The notes: generated by a model from the sequence alone, not told the origin. A DNA stretch of 64,000 bases from Nitratidesulfovibrio sp. SRB-5 (GCF_019931275.1 NZ_JAIOTY010000002.1:1576631-1640630); one strand, 5' to 3'. Positions 10,501 to 19,861 are shown, numbered from the stretch's first letter. A program made the numbers and translations.

Positions 10501-11231
10501 CCCGTGGCCTGACCTTCACCCGTCTGGCGGACCTTGCGCATCCCATCGGCAGCGGCATGCCGCGCTGGCCCGGTGACCCGCCGGTAACCTTTCTGGATGT
10601 GGCCAGCCGCGAAGAAGACGGCTACGACCTGCGCGTCTTCGCCATGGGCGAGCACAGCGGCACCCACGTCAATGCGCCGCTGTCCTTCCTGCCCGGCGGG
10701 GCGGACGTGCGCACGGCGGCGCCGTGGCCGCTGCTGCTGCCCCTTGCCATGCTGGATCTGCGCGGCAGGGCGGCGGCAGACCCCGGCACGCGCTGCACCC
10801 CGGACGACGTGCTGGACTGGGAAGCGGCCCATGGCCGCGTGCCGCGCGGCGGCCTGTTCGTGTGCAACACCGGCTGGCATCGCCTGTGGTCCGATCCCGA
10901 CCGGTTCATGGGGGTGCAGTGGGGCGCGCTGCGCGCCGGTCCGGGGGATGCGCCGCCCATGCAGTTCCCTTCGTTCACGCCTGCTGCCGTGCACCTGCTG
11001 GTGCACGAACGGGGCGCGGGGGGCATCGGCATCGACACGCACGGGGTGGACGCCCCGGACGACGCGGAGTTCTTGTGCAACCGCATGGCCCTGGCCGCCG
11101 GGGCCGTGGTGGTGGAATGCCTGGCCGCCCTGGACGGGTTGCCCGCCACCGGGGCGCACGTGCTGCTTGCGCCGCTGGGGCTGTGCGGCGGCACCGGAGC
11201 GCCGGTGGCCGTAACGGCGTTCGTGCCGTAG
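10497..11231 (+). CDS. Cyclase-family (kynurenine formamidase-like) hydrolase
   Basis: 244 aa starting at the ATG inside the aspA stop overlap. It has the cyclase/KynB motif HSGTHVNAP at about residues 52-60, with Asn where many members have Asp (HxGTHxDxP). Further conserved positions include GLFVCNTGW and GIGIDTHGVDAP. This family holds metal-dependent amide hydrolases such as arylformamidases and isatin hydrolases. Coupling to aspartase suggests a link to amino acid breakdown, but the substrate is not known. Family confident, function open. Confidence 0.8.
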   Translation: MTRGLTFTRLADLAHPIGSGMPRWPGDPPVTFLDVASREEDGYDLRVFAMGEHSGTHVNAPLSFLPGGADVRTAAPWPLLLPLAMLDLRGRAAADPGTRCTPDDVLDWEAAHGRVPRGGLFVCNTGWHRLWSDPDRFMGVQWGALRAGPGDAPPMQFPSFTPAAVHLLVHERGAGGIGIDTHGVDAPDDAEFLCNRMALAAGAVVVECLAALDGLPATGAHVLLAPLGLCGGTGAPVAVTAFVP

Positions 11232-11377
11232 GAACTACCTCCAAATTGTCTTTTTTGCCCGTTGGCGTCGTCAAACATCGCCTGCCATGTCGGTCGAATA
11301 CGATAAGAGTATACTCCCTCATGGCAGGCTTGTTTTCCTCGCCAACGAACGAAATCCTGCTTTGGAGGCAGTTCCTA
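11230..11377. repeat. Nested imperfect palindrome, about 147 bp
   Basis: Outer arms GGAACTACCTCCAAA (11231-11245) and its partner (11362-11376) match at 14 of 15 positions. Further in, CGTTGGCG (11260-11267) pairs with 11339-11346, and GCCTGCCAT (11280-11288) pairs with 11323-11331. The arms therefore align over about 60 nt with gaps. It lies between convergent genes (a plus-strand stop at 11231 and a minus-strand stop at 11448). A MITE-like insertion, a structured RNA or a bidirectional terminator are all possible. Confidence 0.7.
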
Positions 11378-11447
11378 GCTCACCCGGCTTGTCTTGCAAT
11401 TTACGGCATGGTGAACGGAGAAGAACACCTGACTCCGCCCACACCCC

Positions 11448-13757
11448 CTAGCTGTGCATGTCGCCAATAATCCGCTTCAGGTCCGAAGCCAGCCGCGAGA
11501 CGTCTTCCACCGCCTGCGCCGAATGGCGCATGGCTTCCGCCGTTTCGGCGGCGATGCGGGTAATCTCGTCGGTTGAGCGGTTGATTTCCTCGCTTGCGGC
11601 GGACTGCTGTTCCGACGCCGTGGCGATGGACCGCACCTGGTCCGCCGTGCTCTCCACAAGGCCCACTATTTCGCGCAGCACGTCGCCGGAGCGGCGGGCC
11701 ATGCCCGTGCCTTCCTCTATGGCGGCGGTGGCCTTTTCGGTATTGGCGATATTCTTGCGCGCGCTTTCCTGAATGCCCCGGATGGCGCTGCCCACCTCGT
11801 TGGTGGCGGTCATGGTCTTTTCGGCCAGCTTGCGCACCTCGTCGGCCACCACGGCAAAGCCGCGCCCGGCGTCACCGGCCCGTGCCGCCTCGATGGCGGC
11901 GTTCAGCGCCAGCAGGTTGGTCTGGTCCGCGATGTCGGCGATGACGTTCATGATCTGGCCTATGCCCTGGGCCTGGGTGCCCAGTTCGGCCATGTCGGAC
12001 TTGAGGTGCGATGCCAGCTCATGGGCATGCTGGATGGTGCGCACGGAGCCGTCCACCACCTCGGCCCCTTCTTGGGCGCGGACCTTGGCCTTTTCGGCCA
12101 TTTCGGCGGCGCCGCCCGCATTGCGGGCCACTTCGAGCACGCTGGCGTTCATCTGTTCCATGGCGGTGGCCGCCTCGGCGGTGCGCTCGCGCTGGATGTC
12201 CGAGCCGCGCGCGGACTGTTCGATCTGCGCCGAAAGCTGCTCCGACGCGGTGGCCAGTTGCGAGGCCACGTCATCCGCCTCTGCCGAGGCGCGGGCGATG
12301 CGTTCGTTCTGTTCCGCGATGATGGCGGCCTGGCGCTTCATCTCGGTGGTGTCGATGTACAGGCAGAAGCCGCCGATGACGTTGCCGTCCAGATCCTGGA
12401 GGTAGGTGACGTTGGCCAGCACGTCCACCTTGCCGCCCTTGTGGCCGGCGATGACCACCTCCAGGTTCTTGATGCTGGTCTTCTCGTTCATGGCCCGGCC
12501 CACGGCGGTCTTGCGGCCCGGCTCGTTGTAGAACACCTCGGCCAGGGTGCGGCCATACTGCGCCTTGGGGTCGGTGTCGATTTCCAGCATGTCCATGCAG
12601 GCCTTGTTGGTGAACACCGTGCGTTCCTCGCGGTCAACGATCAGCACGGGCACCACCATGGCCTCCAGCACGCTCTGCGAGAACCCCAGCTTTTCCTTCA
12701 GCTCGGCCACCATGATCCGGATGGAGGAGGCCAGTTCGTCCAGTTCGAAATGGTAGGCGCCGTCCATGACGGCGCGCAGGTCGCCCTGCGCCACCTGCCC
12801 GGCGAATTGCCGGATGCGGTTCATGGGTCCGAGAATGAGGCGCCGGGTAAGCAGCACGATGGAGCCGGTCAAGGCCACGATGGCCACCAGCCCCATTATT
12901 GCCAGCAGCATGCGCTGCTGGCGCGCCACGGTGGCCAGATCGTCTTCGTAGGCAGAAGAACATATTTTCCAGCCCGTTATGGGCATGGTGCAGCTGACGA
13001 GGATTTTCGTCTTGCCGTCCCAGAGGTATTCGAACTGTGTCGTCTGCTGCGCCAGGACAGCGCGGGCGAAGTCGTACTGCGCCGCGTCGGTGAGCAGCAG
13101 GGCCTTGTTGGGATGCGAGAGGAAGCGCCCCTTGGCGTCAAGCACGAAGGGGTACCCCTGCTGGCCGAACTTCACGCTTCCCACGAAGCGGTCGCTGAAG
13201 CTGGTCCAGTCGAGGGTGATGGCGATGCCCCCGCCCGATTGCCCCATGACGTTCAGCACCGGGGCGGCGATGGTGAACAGCACATCCCCCTTGGGGCCCT
13301 TGAGCGGCGTGCTGTCGATGAATTCCTTGCCCGCGGCGACTGCGGCGAGCACGTCGGGCATCTCCAGTGGCTTGCCGGAAATCTCCTGTCCGTCGTCGGT
13401 ATACCCGTAGAGCACCTTGCCCGCGGCATCGAACGCAAAGATGGCGGCGTAATGCGGATTGCCCTTCAGGGTCTGCTGCAACTGGTCCTTCATGACCAGG
13501 CTGGCGCTGCCGTACAGCACCCCGCTGGCCAGCGCCTTTTGCTGGGTCAGCCCGCGCACGGCGGTGAGGTTGCCGGTCACGAAGTCTTCCGCCACCTTTT
13601 CGATCTGCTGTCCCACCTGGACCATGTTGGCGGTTTCGCTGCGCAGCATGCCGTCGTAGGAGGTCTTGGACGCAATGAACACGAACGCGCACATGAAGAA
13701 GATGACCAGCCCGCCGGTAAGGACGGTGATCTGCGTGGAGATGCTCTTGAAGCGCAT
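11448..13757 (-). CDS. Methyl-accepting chemotaxis protein with dCache, HAMP and PAS domains
   Basis: 769 aa. TM1 is at about residues 8-30 ([20 protein letters not shown]). A periplasmic dCache-like sensor follows to about 280, then TM2 near 285-305, HAMP (about 305-360), PAS (about 365-475) and the methyl-accepting signalling domain (about 500-760). The hairpin tip region is recognisable ([20 protein letters not shown]), which contacts CheA and CheW. It converts an outside signal, likely a small organic molecule, into flagellar control; the ligand is unknown. The cytoplasmic PAS domain suggests an additional redox or internal cue. A sigma28 promoter precedes it, so it belongs to the flagellar regulon. 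The ribosome site is GGGAG. Confidence 0.95.
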   Translation of the reverse strand: MRFKSISTQITVLTGGLVIFFMCAFVFIASKTSYDGMLRSETANMVQVGQQIEKVAEDFVTGNLTAVRGLTQQKALASGVLYGSASLVMKDQLQQTLKGNPHYAAIFAFDAAGKVLYGYTDDGQEISGKPLEMPDVLAAVAAGKEFIDSTPLKGPKGDVLFTIAAPVLNVMGQSGGGIAITLDWTSFSDRFVGSVKFGQQGYPFVLDAKGRFLSHPNKALLLTDAAQYDFARAVLAQQTTQFEYLWDGKTKILVSCTMPITGWKICSSAYEDDLATVARQQRMLLAIMGLVAIVALTGSIVLLTRRLILGPMNRIRQFAGQVAQGDLRAVMDGAYHFELDELASSIRIMVAELKEKLGFSQSVLEAMVVPVLIVDREERTVFTNKACMDMLEIDTDPKAQYGRTLAEVFYNEPGRKTAVGRAMNEKTSIKNLEVVIAGHKGGKVDVLANVTYLQDLDGNVIGGFCLYIDTTEMKRQAAIIAEQNERIARASAEADDVASQLATASEQLSAQIEQSARGSDIQRERTAEAATAMEQMNASVLEVARNAGGAAEMAEKAKVRAQEGAEVVDGSVRTIQHAHELASHLKSDMAELGTQAQGIGQIMNVIADIADQTNLLALNAAIEAARAGDAGRGFAVVADEVRKLAEKTMTATNEVGSAIRGIQESARKNIANTEKATAAIEEGTGMARRSGDVLREIVGLVESTADQVRSIATASEQQSAASEEINRSTDEITRIAAETAEAMRHSAQAVEDVSRLASDLKRIIGDMHS

Positions 13758-13793
13758 GCGGTACTCCCGGGAACAGTGTATCTCTTGTGGGGC

Positions 13794-13820
13794 TTATCGA
13801 CACAATCCGGCGGTTGTTTA
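13794..13820 (-). promoter_or_regulatory. Sigma28 (FliA) promoter of the chemoreceptor gene
   Basis: On the minus strand, TAAA (13820-13817), exactly 15 bp, then GTCGATAA (13801-13794). The FliA consensus is TAAA-N15-GCCGATAA, so only one base differs. The ATG is 36 bp downstream. Confidence 0.8.
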
Positions 13821-14156
13821 GGCTCGACGGGCATGCGGGATACGTCGATGAGGCGGCGGGGGGCAAGGTCCGCGTATTCTCTCGTATCGGCCCATGTAAC
13901 AAGCTAGCCGGAAGCGCGACCACTGCCAAGGGGTTTTGCACCGGTCGCGGGGTGCACACCGGGCGCATGGCGCAGGCGCGGCCCGGTCATGCGTCTGCTG
14001 CGGAAGATGTTTCGTGAACGGCGGCGGTTCGTTGCAGTCCGCTCGGCCCCATTGCGGCGGGTTGCGGTGTGTCTCGTGCCCAACGGAGGGCGCAGCCCTT
14101 TTCCGACACGGGCGGGGTGCGGACGGAAGCGGGTGGGACTGTACGCCAAGACCGGG

Positions 14157-14187
14157 AAAAACGAACGGAGGACGCCGTGCGGCGTCC
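14157..14187 (-). terminator. Rho-independent terminator of dapA
   Basis: Hairpin arms GGACGCCG (14170-14177) and CGGCGTCC (14180-14187) are followed on the minus strand, after a few bases, by five T (14161-14157). It lies 62 bp past the dapA stop. Confidence 0.7.
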
Positions 14188-14248
14188 CCCGTGGTATGGT
14201 CTGATGCTTCGCGTGCGGGCCGCGCGGTAGCGGCCCCGTGTCCGGTGG

Positions 14249-15127
14249 CTAGACGATGCCCGCCGCAGACAGGATGTCGCGCAGGCGCGACTGGTTGGCG
14301 GGCTGCAACGGCACCATGGGCAGGCGCAGTTCCAGTTCGATCCTGCCCATCATGGACAGGGCCGTCTTGACCGGGATGGGGTTGGTTTCCAGGAACATGG
14401 CGCGGTTGATGGACGCGATCTCGTAATGCACCCGGCGCGCGGTGGCCAGGTCGCCCTCGAAGAAGGCGCGGCACAGCTCGGACATCTTGGCGGGCACCAC
14501 GTTGGAGCTCACCGAGATGACCCCGCAGCCGCCCACGGCCAGCAGGGGCAGCACGGTGAAGTCGTCGCCCGACAGCACCTGGAAGTCGGCGCCGCAGTAT
14601 TCGATGATCTCCGAGACCTGGATCAGGTTGCCGGTGGCTTCCTTGACCCCGATCACCTCGGGGATGTCGCGCTTCATGCGGGCCAGGGTTTCCGGACACA
14701 GGTTGGTGCCGGTGCGGCTGGGCACGTTGTACACGATGAAGGGCATGGGCACTTCGGCGGCAATGGCCTTGAAGTGCTGGTACAACCCTTCCTGGGTGGG
14801 CTTGTTGTAGTACGGGGTGATCAGCAGCGCGCCGTCGGCCCCGGCCTGCTTGGCGTAGCGGGTAAGCTCCACCGCCTCGCGGGTGTTGTTGGAACCGGCG
14901 CCCGCCAGCACGGGCACGCGGCCCTTGACCTGCTCGACGCAGATGCGGATGACGTCCTTGTGTTCCTGGTGGGTGAGCGTTGCCGATTCGCCGGTGGTGC
15001 CGCAGGGGACAAGGCCGTTGATGCCCTGTTCGATCTGCCATTCGACCAGCGCGCGGTAGCGTTCCTCGTCCACCTCGCCGTTGCGGAACGGCGTGACGAG
15101 AGCGGTGAAAGCGCCTTGAAACTGCAT
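14249..15127 (-). CDS. dapA: 4-hydroxy-tetrahydrodipicolinate synthase
   Basis: 292 aa, the standard length, from the ATG at 15127 with a strong ribosome site AAAGGAGG. It is a TIM-barrel lyase of the DHDPS family: FTALVTPF near the start, GTTGESATL (pyruvate/phosphate region, about residue 43), the YNVPSRTG motif (catalytic Tyr, about residue 133), and GVKEATGN with the Schiff-base Lys (about residue 161). It condenses pyruvate with aspartate semialdehyde, the first step to meso-diaminopimelate and lysine. It lies 132 bp after dapF and is probably read from the same transcript. A terminator follows. Confidence 0.97.
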   Translation of the reverse strand: MQFQGAFTALVTPFRNGEVDEERYRALVEWQIEQGINGLVPCGTTGESATLTHQEHKDVIRICVEQVKGRVPVLAGAGSNNTREAVELTRYAKQAGADGALLITPYYNKPTQEGLYQHFKAIAAEVPMPFIVYNVPSRTGTNLCPETLARMKRDIPEVIGVKEATGNLIQVSEIIEYCGADFQVLSGDDFTVLPLLAVGGCGVISVSSNVVPAKMSELCRAFFEGDLATARRVHYEIASINRAMFLETNPIPVKTALSMMGRIELELRLPMVPLQPANQSRLRDILSAAGIV

Positions 15128-15259
15128 GTTGCCTCCTTTGGGCCGGGTACCTGCTGCCCCGGCCTTCGACACGCCGTGCCCGTGGGGCCGCCGCTCCTGC
15201 CTGTGCCGCACGGCCTGAATCGCGCGGCAACGGCAAGGGAGCCCGGCGGGCCGGGTGCG

Positions 15260-16108
15260 TTACGCCAGGGCCAGCCCCAGCCCTTCCAGGAACATCTCGC
15301 CAGAGAAGACGCGCACGGCCTTGCCGGAAAGGAACACCGAGCCGCCTTCAATGGATATGCCAAGGATTTCGCCGCCGGAGCTCCTGACATTCACCGTGGA
15401 TTCCGCAAGCCCCAGCGCATGCGCGATGAACGCGCCCGCAGCCGCCCCCGTGCCGCAGGCGTAGGTTTCGTCCTCCACGCCGCGTTCGAAGGTGCGCAGG
15501 TGGATGTTCCTGCGGTCGATGACCTGCGCGAAGTTGGCGTTGGTGCCCGCAGGCGCGAAGTGCGCGTGGCGGCGCAACGCCGCGCCCAGTGTGCGCACGT
15601 CCACGACCGAGGCGTCGCGTTTGAACACCACGGCATGGGGTACCCCGGTGTTCACGAAGTGCACCATGTCGCGGCCTTCGCCAAGGTCCAGTTCGATGCC
15701 CAGGGTCAGGTCGCGCGGCGGGGTCAGTTCCACCTTGGCCATTCCGGCGGCCACGTCGGCCTCGGCGCGGATGAGCCCGGCATCGGTGCCGAAGACGTGC
15801 TTCGGCCCGGCAAAGCCCAGTTCCACAGCCAGCAGCGCGGCGCAGCGCGAAGCGTTGCCGCACATTTCGGCGCGCGAGCCGTCGGCATTGTAGAAGTGCC
15901 AGATATAGTCGCCTTCGCGGTCTTTCGGCGTTTCATCCAGAAAGACGAGGCCGTCGGCGCCCACGCCGAAAGCGCGGCGGCACACGGAGCGGGCCCAGTC
16001 GGGCATGGCCGCGACGGGCAGGCCCAGTGCCCGGTTGTCGATGAATACGAAGTCGTTACCGCACCCATGCAGCTTGTGGATGGGTACGGTGCGTGCCTTG
16101 CCGCTCAT
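15260..16108 (-). CDS. dapF: Diaminopimelate epimerase
   Basis: 282 aa with ribosome site AAGGAG. It interconverts L,L- and meso-diaminopimelate for lysine and peptidoglycan. The two catalytic Cys are in EMCGNASRC (about residue 82) and YACGTGAAA (about residue 217). The N terminus HKLHGCGNDFVFID is the usual DapF start. It sits between the UshA-like gene (52-bp gap) and dapA on the same strand, so lysine genes are joined to a less expected partner. Annotation secure. Confidence 0.97.
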   Translation of the reverse strand: MSGKARTVPIHKLHGCGNDFVFIDNRALGLPVAAMPDWARSVCRRAFGVGADGLVFLDETPKDREGDYIWHFYNADGSRAEMCGNASRCAALLAVELGFAGPKHVFGTDAGLIRAEADVAAGMAKVELTPPRDLTLGIELDLGEGRDMVHFVNTGVPHAVVFKRDASVVDVRTLGAALRRHAHFAPAGTNANFAQVIDRRNIHLRTFERGVEDETYACGTGAAAGAFIAHALGLAESTVNVRSSGGEILGISIEGGSVFLSGKAVRVFSGEMFLEGLGLALA

Positions 16109-16160
16109 GCTGCGTGCTCCTTGTGTTGGCCGGGACCGGGGCGGGCGCGCGTTGCGCTGC

Positions 16161-17570
16161 CTACCACACGGCGGGAACCGTGCCGACGACCGCCTCGACG
16201 GCAGGATCCGGCTCCACGGCGTCCTTCAGGGGGACCTGCCGGACGGAAATATCTATGCCCACGATCCAGTGCCGGGGCTGCGAAAGGCCCTGAACCCGCT
16301 GGGGCCAGGCCAGTACGTCCACCACGTTGACGCTTCTTCCCTGCATGTCTGGCCGGGACCATAGCAGCGAAGGTGCCGCGCCGTCCACGACCCCGTCGAA
16401 ACCGGTGCCGATGCCCCCGCCGAGCAGGATGTGGAAGGCCTGACCAAGCTCCGCCAGATAGCGCCGCTCGCCCAGGCCGCCCCATCCGGCCACGCCGATG
16501 ACCAGGTCGGCCCGGCCGCGCGCGGCCAGCCCGGCCTGCGCCGCCTGCGCGGCCATGGCGGGGCTGGGGTCTTCCCACGGCTTGGGCAGCGCGGGCAGGA
16601 AGACCACGGCCACGGTGCGCTCGGCGCCGTTGTCGCCCGCCACGCGATGCAGGCGGGTGACGGGTTCGCCGCCCACCTCGCGGAAGCCCTTGGGGGCACC
16701 GCCCGCATGGTCGCGGAACCAGGCGGCGGCAGCGGCGGACAGGTAGCCGTCGTCCACGCGCAGCAGGTCGTAGGCCTTGCGCGTCATGGATGCCAGGCGG
16801 CCCGCCGCGTCTTCTCCGGCGTCCGGGGCGAATTCGTCGGGACCGGCCAGCACCAGGGTCGGGATGCCGTCCTGACCGCGCCATTGCTTGTACATGCTCG
16901 CCCGCCGGGCAAGCCCACCAGAGGTGCCGCCCCCTCAGGAGGGGCAGGGGTGCAGTGTCCCCTTGGTGCTGGCGTTGTAGAGGATGCGCAGTACCGGCCT
17001 GCCGGATGCATCGCCGAAGGCTCCCTGTGCCGCCGTGGCGTACGGCCCGTCCTGTCCGCTCGGACCATCCTGGCCTTGTGGCTGCACCAGTGCGAAATCG
17101 GCCAGGCCGCGCGGGGCGGCAACAGGAGCGGTTTCGGTTGCGGGCGGTGCCGCTGGCGCGGGCATGTGCACGCGCGGCTCGCCGGCGGAGGCAAAGGGCA
17201 GGCCCGTGGGCAGGCCGTCGCGCGCCATGGCGGGCGATGCCGGTGCGGTGCCGCCGGTCTGGCCGTCTGTCGGGCTGCCTGTCAGGCTGCCTGTTGCGAC
17301 CGGGGCATCCTGCGCGGGGGCCATGGCCGTGGCGGCAGCGGGGCCGGACGGCCCGGCAGCGCCGGATTGCCCGGTCTGGCCCGACGGGGCGCACGCCACC
17401 AGCAGCGCGCACAGCATCACATGCAGCAGGCAACAACACAGCCACGCCGCAGTCCCGTGCGGGCGCGGCTGGGTGAAACGGAAAGGATGGGGCGGATGCG
17501 GGCGAAGCGTCGGGGCGGCGGCACGGAGAGCCCGTGCCGCCGTGCCGTCAGGCGATGACTGCGAGGACAT
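16161..17570 (-). CDS. UshA-like lipoprotein, probable selenoprotein (in-frame UGA)
   Basis: One frame runs from the ATG at 17570 to the TAG at 16161-16163, broken only by TGA at 16935-16937. Read as selenocysteine, the product is 469 aa with Sec at position 212 in a C-P-S-U motif (TLHPCPSUGG), a CxxU redox pair. A hairpin suited to a bacterial SECIS follows (16896-16914). The N terminus has a hydrophobic segment (about residues 41-59) and a lipobox LVAC (Cys60), so the protein is likely a lipoprotein. Residues 61-195 are Gly/Pro/Ala-rich. After the Sec, GGLARRASMYKQW resembles the start of UshA-type metallophosphatases; the usual Asp/His metal motif is replaced by the CPSU stretch. NCBI uses the name UshA-like (seleno)protein for such proteins, from memory. 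It starts 3 nt after the HU stop, upstream of dapF. Alternatives: a pseudogene or two genes, both less likely. Confidence 0.75.
16896..16937 (-). promoter_or_regulatory. Bacterial SECIS candidate with UGA codon
   Basis: The UGA is at 16937-16935. After 20 nt comes GCTTGCCC-GGC-GGGCGAGC (16914-16896): an 8-bp stem with one G-U pair and a 3-nt loop whose first base is G. Loop position (about 28 nt past the UGA) and loop G fit published rules for SelB-binding bSECIS elements. Confidence 0.65.
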
Positions 17571-17573
17571 CGC

Positions 17574-17849
17574 CTAATCGTTGAGGAATTCTTTCAGTTC
17601 CTTCCCGGCGCGGAAGAAGGGCAGGCGTTTGGGCTGAACGACGACCATGTCGCCGGTCTTGGGGTTGCGACCGGAGTAGCCGCCGTAGTCCTTGACCTTG
17701 AAGCTGCCGAAACCGCGGATTTCCACGCGGTCGCCATCGGCCAGCGCTTCCTTCATGTTGTCCACGAAGGTGTTCACGACCATGGCGGCTTCCTCGATGG
17801 GGATGTTCGTCTCTTCGGACAGCGTCTTGATGAGTTCGCTCTTGTTCAT
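17574..17849 (-). CDS. HU-family DNA-binding protein
   Basis: 91 aa, start MNKSELIKTLSEETNI, ribosome site GGAGG. It has the HU dimer fold signature: GDRVEIRGFGSFKVKDYGG (about residues 45-63, the bacterial histone-like motif) and RNPKTGD at the DNA-binding arm with the intercalating proline. It bends and compacts DNA. A promoter is predicted upstream. Its stop is 3 nt before the UshA-like start, so the abundant HU transcript may drive that gene as well as dapF and dapA. HU versus IHF cannot be settled, though a homodimeric HU is likeliest. Confidence 0.95.
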   Translation of the reverse strand: MNKSELIKTLSEETNIPIEEAAMVVNTFVDNMKEALADGDRVEIRGFGSFKVKDYGGYSGRNPKTGDMVVVQPKRLPFFRAGKELKEFLND

Positions 17850-18031
17850 GGAATCCTCCGTGGTGCGGCGGTGCTGCGGTGGGGGCGGCTCGTTGCGCCC
17901 CGGGTGACGTAGCCTGTAGCGTGCGATGCGTGGCGTGGTGCCTGCCGCCGGATGCGCTGAAGCCTTGCCAGGAGATCCCTTCCACTGGGGGTAGGGTGGG
18001 GTTCCGTGGCAATTCCAAAGACGATGAACGC

Positions 18032-18060
18032 ACTATGGCCGAAGATGGTCAAGGTTTCAA
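18032..18060 (-). promoter_or_regulatory. Predicted promoter of the HU gene
   Basis: Minus strand TTGAAA (18060-18055), 17 bp, CATAGT (18037-18032): five and four of six consensus positions. The HU ATG is about 180 bp downstream. Confidence 0.4.
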
Positions 18061-18064
18061 GGGG

Positions 18065-18898
18065 TTAATATGCCTCTTCCGAAAGTGCGCGCAACGGATG
18101 CCTGTCGGCCAGCTCCGGCAACAGAGCGGAACGCATGCGTTGCAGCTTGACGGCGATGGAGAAAAGGTCTTGTGCCGCAGGCGATTGCGGGGCAACGCGC
18201 ATCAGCGGCTTCTGCTTGCGCACCGCGTCGGGCAGGGCCTTGTCCAGGCGCACGCCGCCCAGAAACTGCGGCTCGATGTCCAGGAACTTGCGGCAGGCGG
18301 CGGCCAGACGTTCGAAGGTCTGCGTCTCTTCCTTGCGCGATTCCGCCTGGTTCACGATGACGAAGAAGTCGCGCACCCCGTGCTGGGTGGAAAGCACCTT
18401 CATCAGCGCATAGCTGTCGGTGAGCGAGGTGGGTTCCGGCGTCACGATGACGATGCGCAACTGGGTCATGGCGGCGAAGGCCAGCACCGTGGGGTTGATG
18501 CCCGCGCCAAGGTCCAGGAACAGGAAGTCGTAGTGCGAGAACAGCGGTTCCAGCTTGCGCACCAGCAGGGCGCGCATGTCGCCGTCCATCTCCACCAGTT
18601 CGGGCACGCCCGATGCGGCGGGCAGGAAGTCGAAGCCGCCCTGCTCGATGGGCACGGCGATGTCGCGCGGGGCGGCGTCGCTGTCCAGAAGGTCCTGCAT
18701 GTTCCTGTCCGGGGCAATGCCCAGCAGCACGTCCAGGTTGGCCAGCCCGAGGTCGCAGTCCATGAGCAGCAGGGGGTGCCCGCCGCGGTACAGGCAGTAG
18801 CCGAGGTTGAGGGCGATGTTGGTCTTGCCCACGCCCCCCTTGCCGCTGAGTATGGAAACGCTGAGTGTGGTGTTCTGCGTCATGTTTTGTCCGTGCAT
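18065..18898 (-). CDS. MinD/FlhG-like P-loop ATPase
   Basis: 277 aa (272 from the second Met). It carries the deviant Walker A of the ParA/MinD group (SGKGGVGKTNIALNLG, about residues 18-33), MDCDLGLANLD (switch I) and FLFLDLGAG. These ATPases switch between monomer and dimer to set cell-division or flagellar position. The sequence is closest in style to FlhG/FleN-type regulators, which limit flagellar number; MinD itself normally has a C-terminal amphipathic helix, which I do not see here. The gene follows a diguanylate cyclase by 9 nt, consistent with control of motility. Confidence 0.85.
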   Translation of the reverse strand: MHGQNMTQNTTLSVSILSGKGGVGKTNIALNLGYCLYRGGHPLLLMDCDLGLANLDVLLGIAPDRNMQDLLDSDAAPRDIAVPIEQGGFDFLPAASGVPELVEMDGDMRALLVRKLEPLFSHYDFLFLDLGAGINPTVLAFAAMTQLRIVIVTPEPTSLTDSYALMKVLSTQHGVRDFFVIVNQAESRKEETQTFERLAAACRKFLDIEPQFLGGVRLDKALPDAVRKQKPLMRVAPQSPAAQDLFSIAVKLQRMRSALLPELADRHPLRALSEEAY

Positions 18899-18907
18899 CA
18901 GGACCGG

Positions 18908-19861
18908 CTAGTCGTCATTTCCCGAAAAAAGAAACTGCTTCTCGTCCGACTGCACCATGGTCGAGCGGTCGTAGTCGGGCACGCCCGACAGCCGGTGCAC
19001 CCGCACGCGGGCCTTGCCCGAGGCCTTGGCCTCGTACAGGGCCTTGTCCGCCCGGTCCAGCAGTTCTTCGGCCCGGCACACCGTGGCGCCCTTGCACCCG
19101 GCGATGCCCGCCGAAAAGCTGATCCGGAAGGTTGCGCCCCGGCACTCGAAGGTTTCGTCGCGCATGTCTTGCAACAGCCGCTCCAGCAGGGCCTGGGCGC
19201 GCATGGGCGTGGCCCCCGGCAGCAGCAGCACGAATTCCTCGCCGCCGATGCGGGCTGCCACGTCGTAGGCCCGGGTGGCGTCGCGCAGCAGGTCGGCCAT
19301 GCGCCGCAGCACAAGGTCGCCGCAGGCGTGGCCCCAGGTGTCGTTGACCCGCTTGAAGTCGTCCAGGTCCAGCATGGCCAGGCAAAGTTCCGCGCCGCCC
19401 CGGTGCACCCGTTGCAGTTCCAACTCGACCTGGCGCAGGAAGGCCCGGCGGTTCATCAGGCCGGTGAGGGGGTCGTGGTCGCGCTGGTGGGCCAGCTCTT
19501 CCACGGCCTTTTGCAGTTCGCGCAGGTTGAAGTTGGTGCTCTTGTCCAGGTCGATGGCGAACCACTGGCGCAGCCCGTGTTCTTCGGCCAGTGCCAGCCA
19601 GCGGTGCCGGGTCATTCCCGGAAACAGCCGGGCCACGGCCAGCAGGGGGCCGTCGATGGGCTCGTCGTCAGGCATGTCCGGAGTGTCGGGCGCGTTGCGC
19701 GCGGCTTCTTCGGCCAGCGCGCGGCGCAGGGCGTCCAGTTCGTCCAGCAACTGGGCGGAATCGCCGGTGTCTCCCGCTTGGGGAGCCTGGGGGGCGTGCT
19801 CGGGCTGGGGGAATTGGTCAGCCTTGGCGGAATGGTCGGCGTCAGTTGGTTTTCTGGCCAT
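18908..19861 (-). CDS. Diguanylate cyclase (GGDEF domain)
   Basis: 317 aa from the ATG at 19861. The active-site motif is GGEEF (within RIGGEEFVLLLPG), preceded five residues earlier by RAYD, an intact product-inhibition I-site. HDPLTGLMNRRAF marks the start of the domain at about residue 140. The N-terminal 130 residues lack transmembrane segments and recognised sensor folds. It makes cyclic di-GMP from two GTP. Its start lies 20 nt inside the end of prfB, so it is read by translational coupling. Neighbouring MinD/FlhG-like and PilZ genes suggest a shared role in surface attachment or motility. No good ribosome site was found. Confidence 0.9.
   Translation of the reverse strand: MARKPTDADHSAKADQFPQPEHAPQAPQAGDTGDSAQLLDELDALRRALAEEAARNAPDTPDMPDDEPIDGPLLAVARLFPGMTRHRWLALAEEHGLRQWFAIDLDKSTNFNLRELQKAVEELAHQRDHDPLTGLMNRRAFLRQVELELQRVHRGGAELCLAMLDLDDFKRVNDTWGHACGDLVLRRMADLLRDATRAYDVAARIGGEEFVLLLPGATPMRAQALLERLLQDMRDETFECRGATFRISFSAGIAGCKGATVCRAEELLDRADKALYEAKASGKARVRVHRLSGVPDYDRSTMVQSDEKQFLFSGNDD

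Larger units (their letters stand above)
13758..14248. other. Intergenic region, dapA end / chemoreceptor start
   Basis: 491 bp. The right part (14157-14187) is the dapA terminator and the left part (13794-13820) the chemoreceptor promoter. Between them, 13821-14156 shows no gene or clear repeat. Confidence 0.6.

Noticed and set aside
16161-17570. Reading the UshA-like gene as a pseudogene with a nonsense mutation
   Set aside because: Single UGA in a CxxU context, coding quality kept on both sides, and a fitting bSECIS hairpin make recoding the better explanation; not fully excluded.
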